Shown here piece by piece: positions 37,531 to 45,908 of a stretch of 64,000 nt of DNA. The notes under the pieces were generated by a model. The model made no database searches. It saw nothing but the letters and a program-made list of their open reading frames with translations, and was not told where the DNA came from. Both the position numbers and the translations under genes were made by a program. The DNA lies in assembly GCF_900142195.1 (NCBI RefSeq), contig NZ_FRAB01000003.1:62001-126000 (forward strand), written 5' to 3'. This DNA is from Paraburkholderia terricola (GTDB lineage: Bacteria; Pseudomonadota; Gammaproteobacteria; Burkholderiales; Burkholderiaceae). Position 1 is the first letter of the stretch, and each line of letters starts with the position of its first letter.

Positions 37531-38712
37531 ATGGCGATGGACTCAAATCAGTCGGGCAGTGCGTTTCCCGCATTGACGAGTATCCGGTTCATCGCGGCAT
37601 TCGCGGTCGTCGTCTCTCACTACTCGGAAAACAATCTGCTGCCGTTGCCGTCGGCGATATTCGATTTCATCGACGGCGGCCGTTCGGCGGTGTCGTTGTT
37701 CTTCGTGCTGTCCGGCTTCATTCTCACCTTCACGTATCGCGACAAACTCGGGCACGGCGGCGTGCGCACGTTCTACGAAGCGCGGATCGCGCGGATCTAT
37801 CCGATGATCCTGCTCGGTCTGCTGCTGTGCGTTCCCGTGGTGGCCTATCTTCTTTATACCGGCGACGCCTCCCTGATGCTGGAGTGGTATGCAATCAAGG
37901 AAGCGGTCTATCCGGCGCTCGTCGTTAGCCTCGTATGCCAGTTACTGTTGATCAACGGCTGGTTTCCATTTTCGGCGATCAAGCAGCCGTGGAACGGGCC
38001 GTCCGACAGCGTCTCCTGCGAGGTGTTCTTTTATCTGCTGTTCCCGTTTCTGCTGCGCCGGATGACGCGCATGCGCGCAGCGCGGATCGCGCTTGTCTCG
38101 ATCGCGCTGTGGCTCGCGACGGGCGTGTGGATCGCGCTTCTGCATGCCTATATGCCGATCTCGCGCAGCGGCGCGATGATCTACTCGATGCCATTGTCGC
38201 GGCTCTCCGAGTTTGTCATGGGGATCGCCGCGGCCATTTTCTATTTGCGGCTTCGGGCGAGCGGCACGTCGCAACACGTTAGAGGCGTGGTGCTGATCGG
38301 CGTGGCATCGTTTGCCTTGACGGGGCTCAGCGCATGGCGGCCGGTGGCGCCGTCATTTTTTCTCGACGCGCCGTTGTTCGCCGCGCTGATACTCGGCCTC
38401 GCGTTGCTGGAGCGGCCGGTCGTGGGTCTGCTGAACTGGCGGCCGCTCGTTCGGCTGGGCGACGCGAGCTATTCGCTGTATCTCATTCACATGCCCCTCG
38501 CGCTCTGGTCGCTGATGCTTGGATTCGGACCATCGAACGGCTGGATGGTGATCGTGTTCTGCATCGTGGCGAGCCTGCTCTGCTTCAAACTATACGAAGA
38601 GCCGATGCGCAGGCGCCTCAAGGCGCGCCTCGCGAGGGTGATGACACCGCTTTCCGTCGGCAAGCCGGGGCAGCCCGTGGCTCGACCGACGCACGGAATG
38701 GACTCCGGTTGA
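37531..38712 (+). CDS. Membrane acyltransferase, acyltransferase 3 family
   Basis: This 393-residue protein has about ten transmembrane helices and the family opening FPALTSIRFIAAFAVVVSHY, with the catalytic-type His, followed by GGRSAVSLFFVLSGFILTF. Such proteins (OafA, NodX relatives) transfer acetyl or other acyl groups to surface polysaccharides or small molecules. It stands alone between convergent and co-oriented unrelated genes, so the acceptor is unknown. Confidence 0.87.
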   Translation: MAMDSNQSGSAFPALTSIRFIAAFAVVVSHYSENNLLPLPSAIFDFIDGGRSAVSLFFVLSGFILTFTYRDKLGHGGVRTFYEARIARIYPMILLGLLLCVPVVAYLLYTGDASLMLEWYAIKEAVYPALVVSLVCQLLLINGWFPFSAIKQPWNGPSDSVSCEVFFYLLFPFLLRRMTRMRAARIALVSIALWLATGVWIALLHAYMPISRSGAMIYSMPLSRLSEFVMGIAAAIFYLRLRASGTSQHVRGVVLIGVASFALTGLSAWRPVAPSFFLDAPLFAALILGLALLERPVVGLLNWRPLVRLGDASYSLYLIHMPLALWSLMLGFGPSNGWMVIVFCIVASLLCFKLYEEPMRRRLKARLARVMTPLSVGKPGQPVARPTHGMDSG

Positions 38713-38761
38713 TTCGATCGAAGGACGGCGCGCTGGCTGACACGCCGTGCGTGGCGCGCTC

Positions 38762-39655
38762 TCAAACCGAGGCCGCGATGTGTTCCCGCAGCCATTGATG
38801 CGCCGGGTCGCGATGCGCGCGCTCATGCCATAGCATCGCCATCTCATAGCCCGGCACTTCCACGGGCGGCTCGACGGTTCGCAGCGCGCCGGTGCCGCGT
38901 ACCAGCCGCGCGGGCACCATCGCCACGAGGTCCGTGCTCGCCAGCGCGGAGATCGCGAACAGGAAATGCGGCACCGACAGCACGACCTTGCGCGTGAGGC
39001 CGGCCTTTGCAAGCACCTGGTCCGTGATGCCGACGAAGCCGCCGCCGTCCGGCGACACGATCACATGCTCCAGCTTGCGGAACTGCGCGAGCGTCGGCCG
39101 GCGCTTCAAGCGCGGGTGGCCGGCGCGGCCCGCGAGAACATACCGCTCCGCGAAGAGCACGCGCCTTCGCAGCCCAGCGGGCGATCCTTCGCTCGTATGG
39201 AATGCGAGGTCGATCTCGCCCTGTTCCGCTTGCCTCGCGATGCGCGGCGGGACAGCTTCCACGATCGCGAGACGCGTGCCGGGAGCGGCCGCCCGCAGGC
39301 CGGCCAACGCGGGCAGGACGATGGTCGATTCGGCGTAGTCGGTGGCGGCGATGCGCCACGTGTGGGTCGCCCCGGCGGGATCGAAAGGCCTGGCGGGCGT
39401 CACCGCGCGTTCGAGCGCCTCCAGCGCTTGCCGCAAGGGTTCGCGCAGCGCCTCGGCTCGCGCCGTGGGCCGCATGCCGCGCGGTCCCGGCAGCAACAGC
39501 GGGTCGCCGAGGACATCCCTGAGTTTGGCGAGATGCACGCTGACCGACGGCTGCGAGAAGTTCAGACGTTCCGCCGCGCGGGTGACGTTGTGCTCGGAGA
39601 GCAACACGTCGAGCGTGACCAGCAGGTTGAGGTCGAGCCTTCTGAGATTATTCAT
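38762..39655 (-). CDS. LysR-family regulator divergent from a quinone reductase
   Basis: This 297-residue LysR protein has NNLRRLDLNLLVTLDVLLSE, NVTRAAERLNFSQPSVSVHL and an effector domain from about residue 92. It is of the NodD/NahR-like branch. It diverges over 95 bases from a flavodoxin-fold quinone reductase gene. CGGTA at 39673 and TACCG at 39692 form an inverted repeat in that gap, which may be its site. Confidence 0.87.
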   Translation of the reverse strand: MNNLRRLDLNLLVTLDVLLSEHNVTRAAERLNFSQPSVSVHLAKLRDVLGDPLLLPGPRGMRPTARAEALREPLRQALEALERAVTPARPFDPAGATHTWRIAATDYAESTIVLPALAGLRAAAPGTRLAIVEAVPPRIARQAEQGEIDLAFHTSEGSPAGLRRRVLFAERYVLAGRAGHPRLKRRPTLAQFRKLEHVIVSPDGGGFVGITDQVLAKAGLTRKVVLSVPHFLFAISALASTDLVAMVPARLVRGTGALRTVEPPVEVPGYEMAMLWHERAHRDPAHQWLREHIAASV

Positions 39656-39750
39656 TGCAATACCTGCAATATCGGTAATTCATTTCCAATATACCGTAGC
39701 GAGAACTATCGTGTTGCTTCTCACCACGATCAGCAATGAAGGCCACGATC

Positions 39751-40527
39751 ATGAACGTTCTTATTGTCTACGCTCACCCCGAACCCAAATCGTTGAATGG
39801 GTCGCTCAAGGACTTTTCGGTCAAACGTCTCGAGCGTGCGGGGCACGTCGTGCAGGTATCCGATTTGTATGCGATGAACTGGAAAGCGTCGCTCGATGCG
39901 GACGATTTTCCCGGCAGGCAGGCCGGCGCACGTTTCGATCCATCGCTCGACTCGAAGCATGCGTTCGAGAATGGCTCGCAGAGTCAGGACATCGCGCTCG
40001 AACAGGAAAAGCTCAGATGGGCCGATGCCGTCATCCTGCAGTTTCCGCTGTGGTGGTTTTCGATGCCGGCGATTCTCAAGGGCTGGGTGGAGCGCGTCTA
40101 TGCATACGGCTTCGCGTATGGGGTGGGGGAGCACTCCGACACGCGCTGGGGCGAACGCTACGGCGAAGGCACGCTGGCGGGAAAGCGCGCGATGCTGGTC
40201 GTCACGACGGGCGGATGGGAGTCGCATTATGGTCCGCGCGGCATCAACGGTCCGATCGACGATATCTTGTTTCCGATTCAGCACGGCATTCTGTATTACC
40301 CAGGCTTCGACGTGTTGCCGCCATTCGTGATCTATCGGACGAGCCGGATCGACGAAGCGAAATACGCAGAAGCGCGCGATGCGCTCGGCCAACGTCTGGA
40401 CGCATTGGGCACAACCGCGCCGATACCGTTCCGGCCACAGAACGGCGGCGCGTACAGGATTCCGGCGCTGACGTTGCGGGACGAGATTGCGCCGGGACAG
40501 ACCGGTTTCGCGGCCCATGTCGCCTGA
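39751..40527 (+). CDS. Flavodoxin-fold NAD(P)H:quinone oxidoreductase (NQO1/MdaB/KefF type)
   Basis: This 258-residue FMN/FAD reductase starts MNVLIVYAHPEPKSLNGSL, with a GAAGG site eight bases before the ATG; a start at 39736 is also open. FPLWWFSMPAILKGWVERV and VTTGGWESHYGPRGINGP are family hallmarks. It probably makes two-electron reductions of quinones or related electrophiles under the divergent LysR regulator. Confidence 0.88.
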   Translation: MNVLIVYAHPEPKSLNGSLKDFSVKRLERAGHVVQVSDLYAMNWKASLDADDFPGRQAGARFDPSLDSKHAFENGSQSQDIALEQEKLRWADAVILQFPLWWFSMPAILKGWVERVYAYGFAYGVGEHSDTRWGERYGEGTLAGKRAMLVVTTGGWESHYGPRGINGPIDDILFPIQHGILYYPGFDVLPPFVIYRTSRIDEAKYAEARDALGQRLDALGTTAPIPFRPQNGGAYRIPALTLRDEIAPGQTGFAAHVA

Positions 40528-40635
40528 ACGTGACAGGTGTCGCTTCTTGCCGGGGGCGCTCAAGCGCAACGGGAGCGTCGCACCGTTCGCGATGCGCGGT
40601 TCACGCTCGCCGCCTGCGACATGCGCTCTGCCGTA

Positions 40636-41928
40636 TCAATCGATGCCGTGAAACACGGCGTCGTCCGGGCCGAGATACGCGGGCGGGCGCCATGCGGCGT
40701 CGCGCATCGAATGCTGGACCAGCTTTTCGACGCCCAGCAGCACCGCGAAAATCGCCATCCGCACCGGAATGCCGTTGTCGGTCTGCCGGAAAATCGCCAG
40801 CCGTGAATCGTGATTCAGATCGACGCTCAGGTCGTTCGCGCCCGGCCGGCTGTCGCGCGGCAGCGGGTGCATGATCAGCGTATCGGTGCCGCACACGCTG
40901 TCGACCAGCGCCTGATTGATCTGGAAATCCGGCGTATAGCCCTCGAACGATTCGTCGGTGAAACGCTCTTTCTGAATGCGCGTGGCGTACACCACGTCCG
41001 CGCCGCGCAAGCCGTTGGGCAGATCGCTGGTCTGCTCGATCACGTGGCCGTTGCGCGAAATCTGCTCGATGATGTAGCCCGGCATCTCGAGCATGGGCGG
41101 CGAGACCAGCGTGAACTTGATGCCGCGATACAGCGCCAGCAGCTTGACCAGCGAGTGCACCGTGCGCCCGTACTTCAGGTCGCCCACCAGCGCGATATGC
41201 GCGCCGTCGACGATCTTGCCGAGCCGCGAAAACTCGCGCTGGATGGTGTAGAGATCGAGCAGCGCCTGGCTCGGGTGTTCGCCGGGGCCGTCGCCGCCGT
41301 TGATCACCGGCACGTTGGTGGCGCGCGCGAATTCGGCCACCGAGCCTTGTTCCGGATGGCGGATCACCAGCGCGTCCACGTAGCCGCTCATCACGCGGCT
41401 CGTGTCGTAGATCGATTCGCCCTTGGCCATCGACGAAAACGTGAAGCCGGTCGTGTCGCACACCGAGCCGCCCAGCCGGCAGAACGCCGCACCGAAGCTC
41501 ACACGCGTGCGCGTGCTGGCCTCGAAAAACAGATTGCCGAGCACGGCGCCTTCCAGCACACGCGAGATTTTTCGGCGCCGCGCGATCGGCTGCATGATGT
41601 CGGCCACACGAAACAGCGCCTCGACCGAGTCGCGCGAGAACTGATCGACCGACAGCAGTTGCGGCTTGCCCTCGAACAGCATCTGACTCGCGAGCGACTG
41701 TGAGTCTACGCTTTGCGTATATTTTTCGCCCGGCTCGCCGTGCACGACGATCTCCGACACGAAGCGCTCCACGATCTCCGGCATGGCCCGCGATTCCTGC
41801 GAGTCGTCCGGCAGGAGCCAGGTGTCGAGCGCCCGGCGCGATACGCCGATGCGGCCGGCGAAGGTGTCGCGGGTCATGTTCAGGCGACGCATCGCATCGC
41901 GTAGGAAGGCTTGTTGCGGGACGCTCAT
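40636..41928 (-). CDS. pyrB: Aspartate carbamoyltransferase with N-terminal helix-turn-helix extension
   Basis: This 430-residue protein carries the complete carbamoyltransferase core: carbamoyl-phosphate loop FEASTRTRVSF, GDGPGEHPSQALLDLYTI, GDLKYGRTVHSL and HPLPR. It should form N-carbamoyl-aspartate in pyrimidine synthesis. The first about 75 residues are extra and read like an XRE-type helix-turn-helix (TRDTFAGRIGVSRRALDTWL). The protein could bind DNA or use the domain for assembly. A second standard pyrB may exist elsewhere. No pyrI or pyrC adjoins it. Confidence 0.87.
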   Translation of the reverse strand: MSVPQQAFLRDAMRRLNMTRDTFAGRIGVSRRALDTWLLPDDSQESRAMPEIVERFVSEIVVHGEPGEKYTQSVDSQSLASQMLFEGKPQLLSVDQFSRDSVEALFRVADIMQPIARRRKISRVLEGAVLGNLFFEASTRTRVSFGAAFCRLGGSVCDTTGFTFSSMAKGESIYDTSRVMSGYVDALVIRHPEQGSVAEFARATNVPVINGGDGPGEHPSQALLDLYTIQREFSRLGKIVDGAHIALVGDLKYGRTVHSLVKLLALYRGIKFTLVSPPMLEMPGYIIEQISRNGHVIEQTSDLPNGLRGADVVYATRIQKERFTDESFEGYTPDFQINQALVDSVCGTDTLIMHPLPRDSRPGANDLSVDLNHDSRLAIFRQTDNGIPVRMAIFAVLLGVEKLVQHSMRDAAWRPPAYLGPDDAVFHGID

Positions 41929-41979
41929 GCGGGCACCTGTCGGAAGGGAGGAAGTGTACGGGCGATGTACGCGGTGCGT

Positions 41980-42007
41980 ATATTAGTTTCCCGGCGTCAG
42001 AAGTCAA
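41980..42007 (-). promoter_or_regulatory. Sigma-70 promoter of the aspartate carbamoyltransferase gene
   Basis: On the minus strand, TTGACT at 42007-42002 and TAATAT at 41985-41980 are 16 bases apart. Transcription would begin near 41972, giving a leader of about 45 bases. Confidence 0.6.
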
Positions 42008-42192
42008 GTCATTTTGCGATGGCTTTGCCAGGCAGCGCCGGACGCGGTTACACTGCGCTTCATGCATTCCGGCCAAACGCTCCGACTCCGTCCGTCAATC
42101 GCCGCACGCCTCGCTTTCGCGAGCGCCGTGGTTGCACGCGCGAACCGCGCGGGCCTTTCAAGCGTTAGCGCCAAAGCCAAAAAACAGCCGCT

Positions 42193-42238
42193 CATCTGAC
42201 CGGAGCACGCTGTTCCGTCAGATGTGCGACGGAACAGC
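42193..42238 (+). promoter_or_regulatory. Two overlapping, mutually exclusive perfect hairpins
   Basis: Arms CATCTGAC (42193-42200) and GTCAGATG (42217-42224) pair perfectly, as do GCTGTTCCGTC (42209-42219) and GACGGAACAGC (42228-42238). The two stems share bases 42217-42219 and interlock, so only one can form fully. They lie 87-132 bases before the DapA-like gene, on whose leader they may act as a switch. No T-run follows. The rest of 41929-42324 shows no convincing gene. Confidence 0.5.
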
Positions 42239-42324
42239 CGGTCAACGCCCGCCTGCGGCATTTCCTGTCTTTCCTCCCTCGCACCGCTGTACGGAATCGA
42301 TACGGTCGTCATCGAGGTAAAGAC

Positions 42325-43224
42325 ATGTCTATTTTTTCGGGTATCTGGGTTCCGCTCATCACGCCTTTCGCCGACGGCGAAGTCGATCACGCCGCGTTGC
42401 GCGCGTTGGTGCGCCGTTACGCCGACGCGGGCATCGCCGGGCTGGTCGCGCTGGGAACGACCGGCGAGCCGGCCGCGCTCGACGCCGCCGAACAGGACGC
42501 CGTGCTGGCGACGATTCTCGACGAAGCGAACGCCGCCGCCCGCGACGCGCACGATGCGCCGGCACTGCCGGTGCTGGTTGGCGTATCGGGCAATCACACG
42601 ACGAGCATGCGCGAGCGCATCGAGCAACTGAACCCGCTGCCGATTGCCGGCGTGCTGATGGCCGCGCCGTATTACATCCGGCCGTCGCAGGCGGGCATCG
42701 TCGGCCATTTCACGGCGCTTGCCGATGCCAGCGAGAAGCCTGTCGTGCTCTACGACATTCCCTATCGAACCGGCGTGCGCATGGAACTCGGCACGCTGCT
42801 GACGCTCGCCGCGCATCCACGGATTCACGCAATCAAGGATTGCGCCGGCTCGCTCGACACCACGCTAGCGCTGATTCGCGACGGCCGTTTGCGAGTGCTC
42901 GCCGGCGAGGACATGAATCTCTTCAACACCTTGTGTCTGGGCGGCAGCGGGGCGATAGCCGCGTCGGCGCATGTGCGCCCCGAGCGGTTTGTCGCGCTGT
43001 ATCGCGCGCTCGCGGCGGGCCGCCTCGATGAAGGGCGGCGCATTTTTCACGCGCTCGCGCCGCTGATGGAGGCACTGTTCGCGGAACCGAATCCGGCGCC
43101 GGTGAAGGCGCTGCTGGCCGCCCAAGGGCTGATACGCGACGAATTGCGCATGCCGATGACGCGCGCTGGCGACGCGCTGGTCGCGCGGTTGCTCGCGCTG
43201 GAAGGTGATCTCACCTCGGCGTGA
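42325..43224 (+). CDS. Dihydrodipicolinate synthase-family aldolase/lyase
   Basis: This 299-residue class I aldolase starts SIFSGIWVPLITPFADGEVD, with LVALGTTGEPAAL (the Thr-Thr pair), the active-site Tyr in VVLYDIPYRTGV and the Schiff-base Lys in HAIKDCAGSLDT. It could be a true DapA (lysine synthesis) or one of the many sugar-acid or hydroxyproline relatives. It stands alone with a structured leader, so the substrate is undecided. Confidence 0.85.
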   Translation: MSIFSGIWVPLITPFADGEVDHAALRALVRRYADAGIAGLVALGTTGEPAALDAAEQDAVLATILDEANAAARDAHDAPALPVLVGVSGNHTTSMRERIEQLNPLPIAGVLMAAPYYIRPSQAGIVGHFTALADASEKPVVLYDIPYRTGVRMELGTLLTLAAHPRIHAIKDCAGSLDTTLALIRDGRLRVLAGEDMNLFNTLCLGGSGAIAASAHVRPERFVALYRALAAGRLDEGRRIFHALAPLMEALFAEPNPAPVKALLAAQGLIRDELRMPMTRAGDALVARLLALEGDLTSA

Positions 43225-43260
43225 AGAATTTACATGTGCTTGCACCACATTGGGCAGGTT

Positions 43261-43328
43261 CGGAATATTCCGAGATGATCATTCGGCATGCCAGGTGATA
43301 ATTGCGACACTTTTTTCACGATTATCAC
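43261..43328. promoter_or_regulatory. Palindromes upstream of the M23/bactofilin operon
   Basis: CGGAATATTCCG at 43261-43272 is a perfect 12-base palindrome. GTGATAAT at 43295-43302 and ATTATCAC at 43321-43328 form a perfect inverted repeat with an 18-base spacer. Both lie in the AT-rich gap before the peptidase gene and could bind a regulator or form RNA structure. Confidence 0.3.
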
Positions 43329-43467
43329 CGGGTTCGTCCGGTGCACGCCTTATGCAGTTATCCCTGTTAGTTCCGTTTGCCGATGTCTTGTCCTACTTAG
43401 TAGCAGCGCTCAATTCGTGCCATCCGCGCTCCGCGCGTCGTCGCTCGCCGTGCGTGTGGGGCCGCTG

Positions 43468-44415
43468 ATGTCCTCCGTCCTTTTTTCCGGCCGCCTGAGC
43501 AGCGGCTCTATCAGCTTCGTTACTCGCCGCACCGCTGTGATCATCGCCGCCAGCGCAGCCCTCAGCACGGCGGCGCTGGCGCTCGCCGCCGGCATCGCGA
43601 TCGGCTTGCACTGGCCGGCCGAAGCATCCGGCAATCCCGACTCGGGCCGTGTCGAGCGCGACTATACGATCGGTGAACTCGGCAAGTTGAACGCGTCGGT
43701 GGCGCAGATCGAACCGCGTATTGCGCGCCTGACCGCGCAGATCGGCGCGCTGCACGATTTCGAGTCGCGTCTGAATACACCCAGGCGGTCGCCACGCGCG
43801 CCGGCCATGCCGGCTGGCGCTGAAGACCTGGCTGGCGATAGCGAGGGCGGTCCTTTATTGCCGCCGCGCCGCTGCGTCGACGTGAGCGCGCAGCCCGGCG
43901 ATCGCGCCGACCCCGCGCGCACCCGGCAACAACTGGACTGCATGTCGGCGGTGCTGTCGTCATTGGAACGGGAGAGCGCCGGCCTCCAGATGGCCTATAA
44001 CGCGTTTCCCGGCCGCATGCCTGCCGACGGCGCGCGCTTCGGCTCACCGTTCGGCAACCGCGCCGATCCGTTCACGCGTCGTTTGAGCTTTCATTCCGGC
44101 ATCGATCTGGTCGCGTCAACCGGTACGCCGATTCTGGCGGCGGCCGGCGGCCGCGTGATCTTCGCCGGCGAAAAGTCGGGTTATGGCAAGGTGGTCGAAA
44201 TCGATCATGGCAATGGTTTCATGACACGCTACGGCCACGCGTCGCGCATTCTCGTGCATGCAGGCGATCTCGTACTGCCGCGCCAGCATGTCGCCGACGT
44301 CGGTTCGACCGGGCGTTCCACCGGTCCGCATCTGCACTTCGAGGTGCTGGTCAACGGCGTGCACGTCGATCCGGCCGCCTACCTCGCGCTCTTCGCACCC
44401 GCACGTCATGGATGA
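43468..44415 (+). CDS. Membrane-anchored M23 (LytM) peptidoglycan endopeptidase
   Basis: From MSSVLFSGRLSSG this is 315 residues, with one transmembrane helix (about 24-48), a periplasmic helical linker, and a C-terminal LytM domain (about 190-310). The zinc and catalytic residues are present: FHSGIDLV (H-x3-D) and GPHLHFEV (H-x-H). It should cut peptide cross-links in the cell wall. The open frame extends upstream to 43288, so the start is uncertain. The coiled-coil gene overlaps its end by eight bases and a bactofilin follows, a linkage known from cell-shape loci. Confidence 0.85.
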   Translation: MSSVLFSGRLSSGSISFVTRRTAVIIAASAALSTAALALAAGIAIGLHWPAEASGNPDSGRVERDYTIGELGKLNASVAQIEPRIARLTAQIGALHDFESRLNTPRRSPRAPAMPAGAEDLAGDSEGGPLLPPRRCVDVSAQPGDRADPARTRQQLDCMSAVLSSLERESAGLQMAYNAFPGRMPADGARFGSPFGNRADPFTRRLSFHSGIDLVASTGTPILAAAGGRVIFAGEKSGYGKVVEIDHGNGFMTRYGHASRILVHAGDLVLPRQHVADVGSTGRSTGPHLHFEVLVNGVHVDPAAYLALFAPARHG

Positions 44416-44803
44416 GCGGCGTTTCTCCCGTAATGCGATCGGCCTCACGCAGCGCGCCTATACATTGCAGCCCGCGCGTTCGCTCGGCGTTCGCGTGATG
44501 CTGTGGCTAGCCGCGTGCGCGGCCAGCGCCGCCATCGGCGCAACGGCCCTGATGGTTTGGCAAGCGCAGCGCGCCGGAGCGCTTGCGGACTCGTGCCATG
44601 CGGCGCCCGTCCCGCCGGATGTCGTGCAGGCGGAACTCGAGCGCACACGCCTTGCGCTGGCACAGGAAACAGCGGCGCGCGGCGCCGTGCAGAAAACCGC
44701 CGACAGCGCGGCTGCCGAAGTCGCGCGTTTGACCAGCCAACTGCAGTTTCTGCAAGGGCGGGGCAAGACGAAAGCCGCTTCTGCAACGGCGTCGAGCCGC
44801 TGA
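44408..44803 (+). CDS. Small single-pass membrane coiled-coil protein
   Basis: This 131-residue protein has a basic cytoplasmic start, one transmembrane helix (about residues 28-51, VMLWLAACAASAAIGATALM), then a periplasmic heptad-rich helix (about 68-115). Its ATG overlaps the end of the M23 gene by eight bases in another frame. Its place between the endopeptidase and bactofilin suggests a scaffold or adaptor for them. No named family was recognised. Confidence 0.7.
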   Translation: MDERRFSRNAIGLTQRAYTLQPARSLGVRVMLWLAACAASAAIGATALMVWQAQRAGALADSCHAAPVPPDVVQAELERTRLALAQETAARGAVQKTADSAAAEVARLTSQLQFLQGRGKTKAASATASSR

Positions 44804-44921
44804 GCACGCTCACGCAGCAACCCGGCAACCGCGCCTGACGCAAGCGCCGGACAAGCAAGCCCACCCCCGCTCGTCGCGTGGGACATCACGCGACAACCAT
44901 TTCCATTCCCGAGAGATCTTT

Positions 44922-45362
44922 ATGTTCAGCAAGAAAAAAACCCCCGGTATCCAGCAATCCAAACTCGCCACCCTGGTCGCTCACGACGTGCGCATCGCGG
45001 GCGACCTGCAGTTCAGCGACGGCCTGCGCATGGACGGTCACGTGAAGGGCAACGTCAGCGGCGAGCCGGGCAGTCAGACGCTGCTGGTATTGAGCGACCG
45101 CGGCTCCGTCGAGGGCAACGTGCACGGTTATGACGTGGTGATCAACGGCCGGATCGTCGGAGACGTGATTGCCGATCACTTCGTCGAGTTGCAAAGCAAC
45201 GCGCACGTGACGGGCAACATCTATTACCAGCAATTGCGGATGGATTGCGGCGCCTCGGTGGACGGCAAGCTCACCAAGCGCGAAACCGCGCATGCGGCGC
45301 CGCTGCTGGTGGCGGTGACGGACACGCCGTATGAGGAGCGCGAGGACCGCAAGGCGGGCTAG
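44922..45362 (+). CDS. Bactofilin (polymer-forming cytoskeletal protein)
   Basis: This 146-residue protein has a short basic tail (MFSKKKTPGIQ), then a bactofilin beta-helix (about 20-125) with repeating hydrophobic rungs such as LVAHDVRIAGDLQFSDGLRMD, GHVKGNV and VVINGRIVGDVIADH. Bactofilins self-assemble without nucleotide and place cell-wall enzymes. The M23 peptidase and membrane coiled-coil gene upstream fit that role. A GAGAG site precedes the start. Confidence 0.92.
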   Translation: MFSKKKTPGIQQSKLATLVAHDVRIAGDLQFSDGLRMDGHVKGNVSGEPGSQTLLVLSDRGSVEGNVHGYDVVINGRIVGDVIADHFVELQSNAHVTGNIYYQQLRMDCGASVDGKLTKRETAHAAPLLVAVTDTPYEEREDRKAG

Positions 45363-45908
45363 GCGGCCGTGAGGCGCTTCGAACCAAGCCCGCACGGCTT
45401 GGCTGTCGCGAAGCGCTTGGAACCGAGCCGGCTGCGACTGGCGTCGCGCGAAGTTGTCGTGGCCGAGCGCTTCGCCGCATTCGCCGGCTATTCACCCATT
45501 CATTCGCCCTTGTTTGCCCACTTGTTTGCCCAAGCAAGCCGCGCGCACCTTCACCCTCCAGAACATTCCAGAACATCAGCGACCTCGCATGACAGAAAGG
45601 TCGACATCGTCGTGATCGGCACAGGCCGCACCGAAGCGACGCAGGAAGAAATCCTCCGGATCGATGCCGGGTCAGTGTCCCGATGACATTCCCGCCGGAG
45701 AGGCGGAACCTCGATTTCGACAGTCTTACGAAACTAGTTGCATTTCGATACCAAATTGCCTACGATCCGAGTGGTTGCACATTAAAACCATTTGGCCGGT
45801 AATGCCGCCATCTGGTTCCCGCTCGAACCGCCTGTCCAGCCGGCTCTTCTTGCCCGAAATCTCCGGCTGGCGGCGCGTTCGTCAAACATCGGATTTGGAA
45901 GAGTGACA
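45363..45908. other. Intergenic region after the bactofilin gene
   Basis: No convincing gene is seen in 546 bases. There is a near-exact direct repeat, GCGCTTCGAACCAAGCC at 45374-45390 and GCGCTTGGAACCGAGCC at 45413-45429. The stem CCAAGCC/GGCTTGG at 45384-45402 may help end the bactofilin transcript. The last about 200 bases are lower in GC and should hold the promoter of the MFS gene. Confidence 0.45.

Noticed and set aside
42014..42199. 61-codon open frame ending at the first hairpin arm before the DapA-like gene
   Set aside because: Considered as a leader peptide, but it has no ribosome site or conserved codon run; its end at the hairpin may be coincidence.
45369..45686. Open frame of 105 codons after the bactofilin gene
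   Set aside because: Covers direct repeats and a stem, with no domain and no ribosome site; treated as intergenic.
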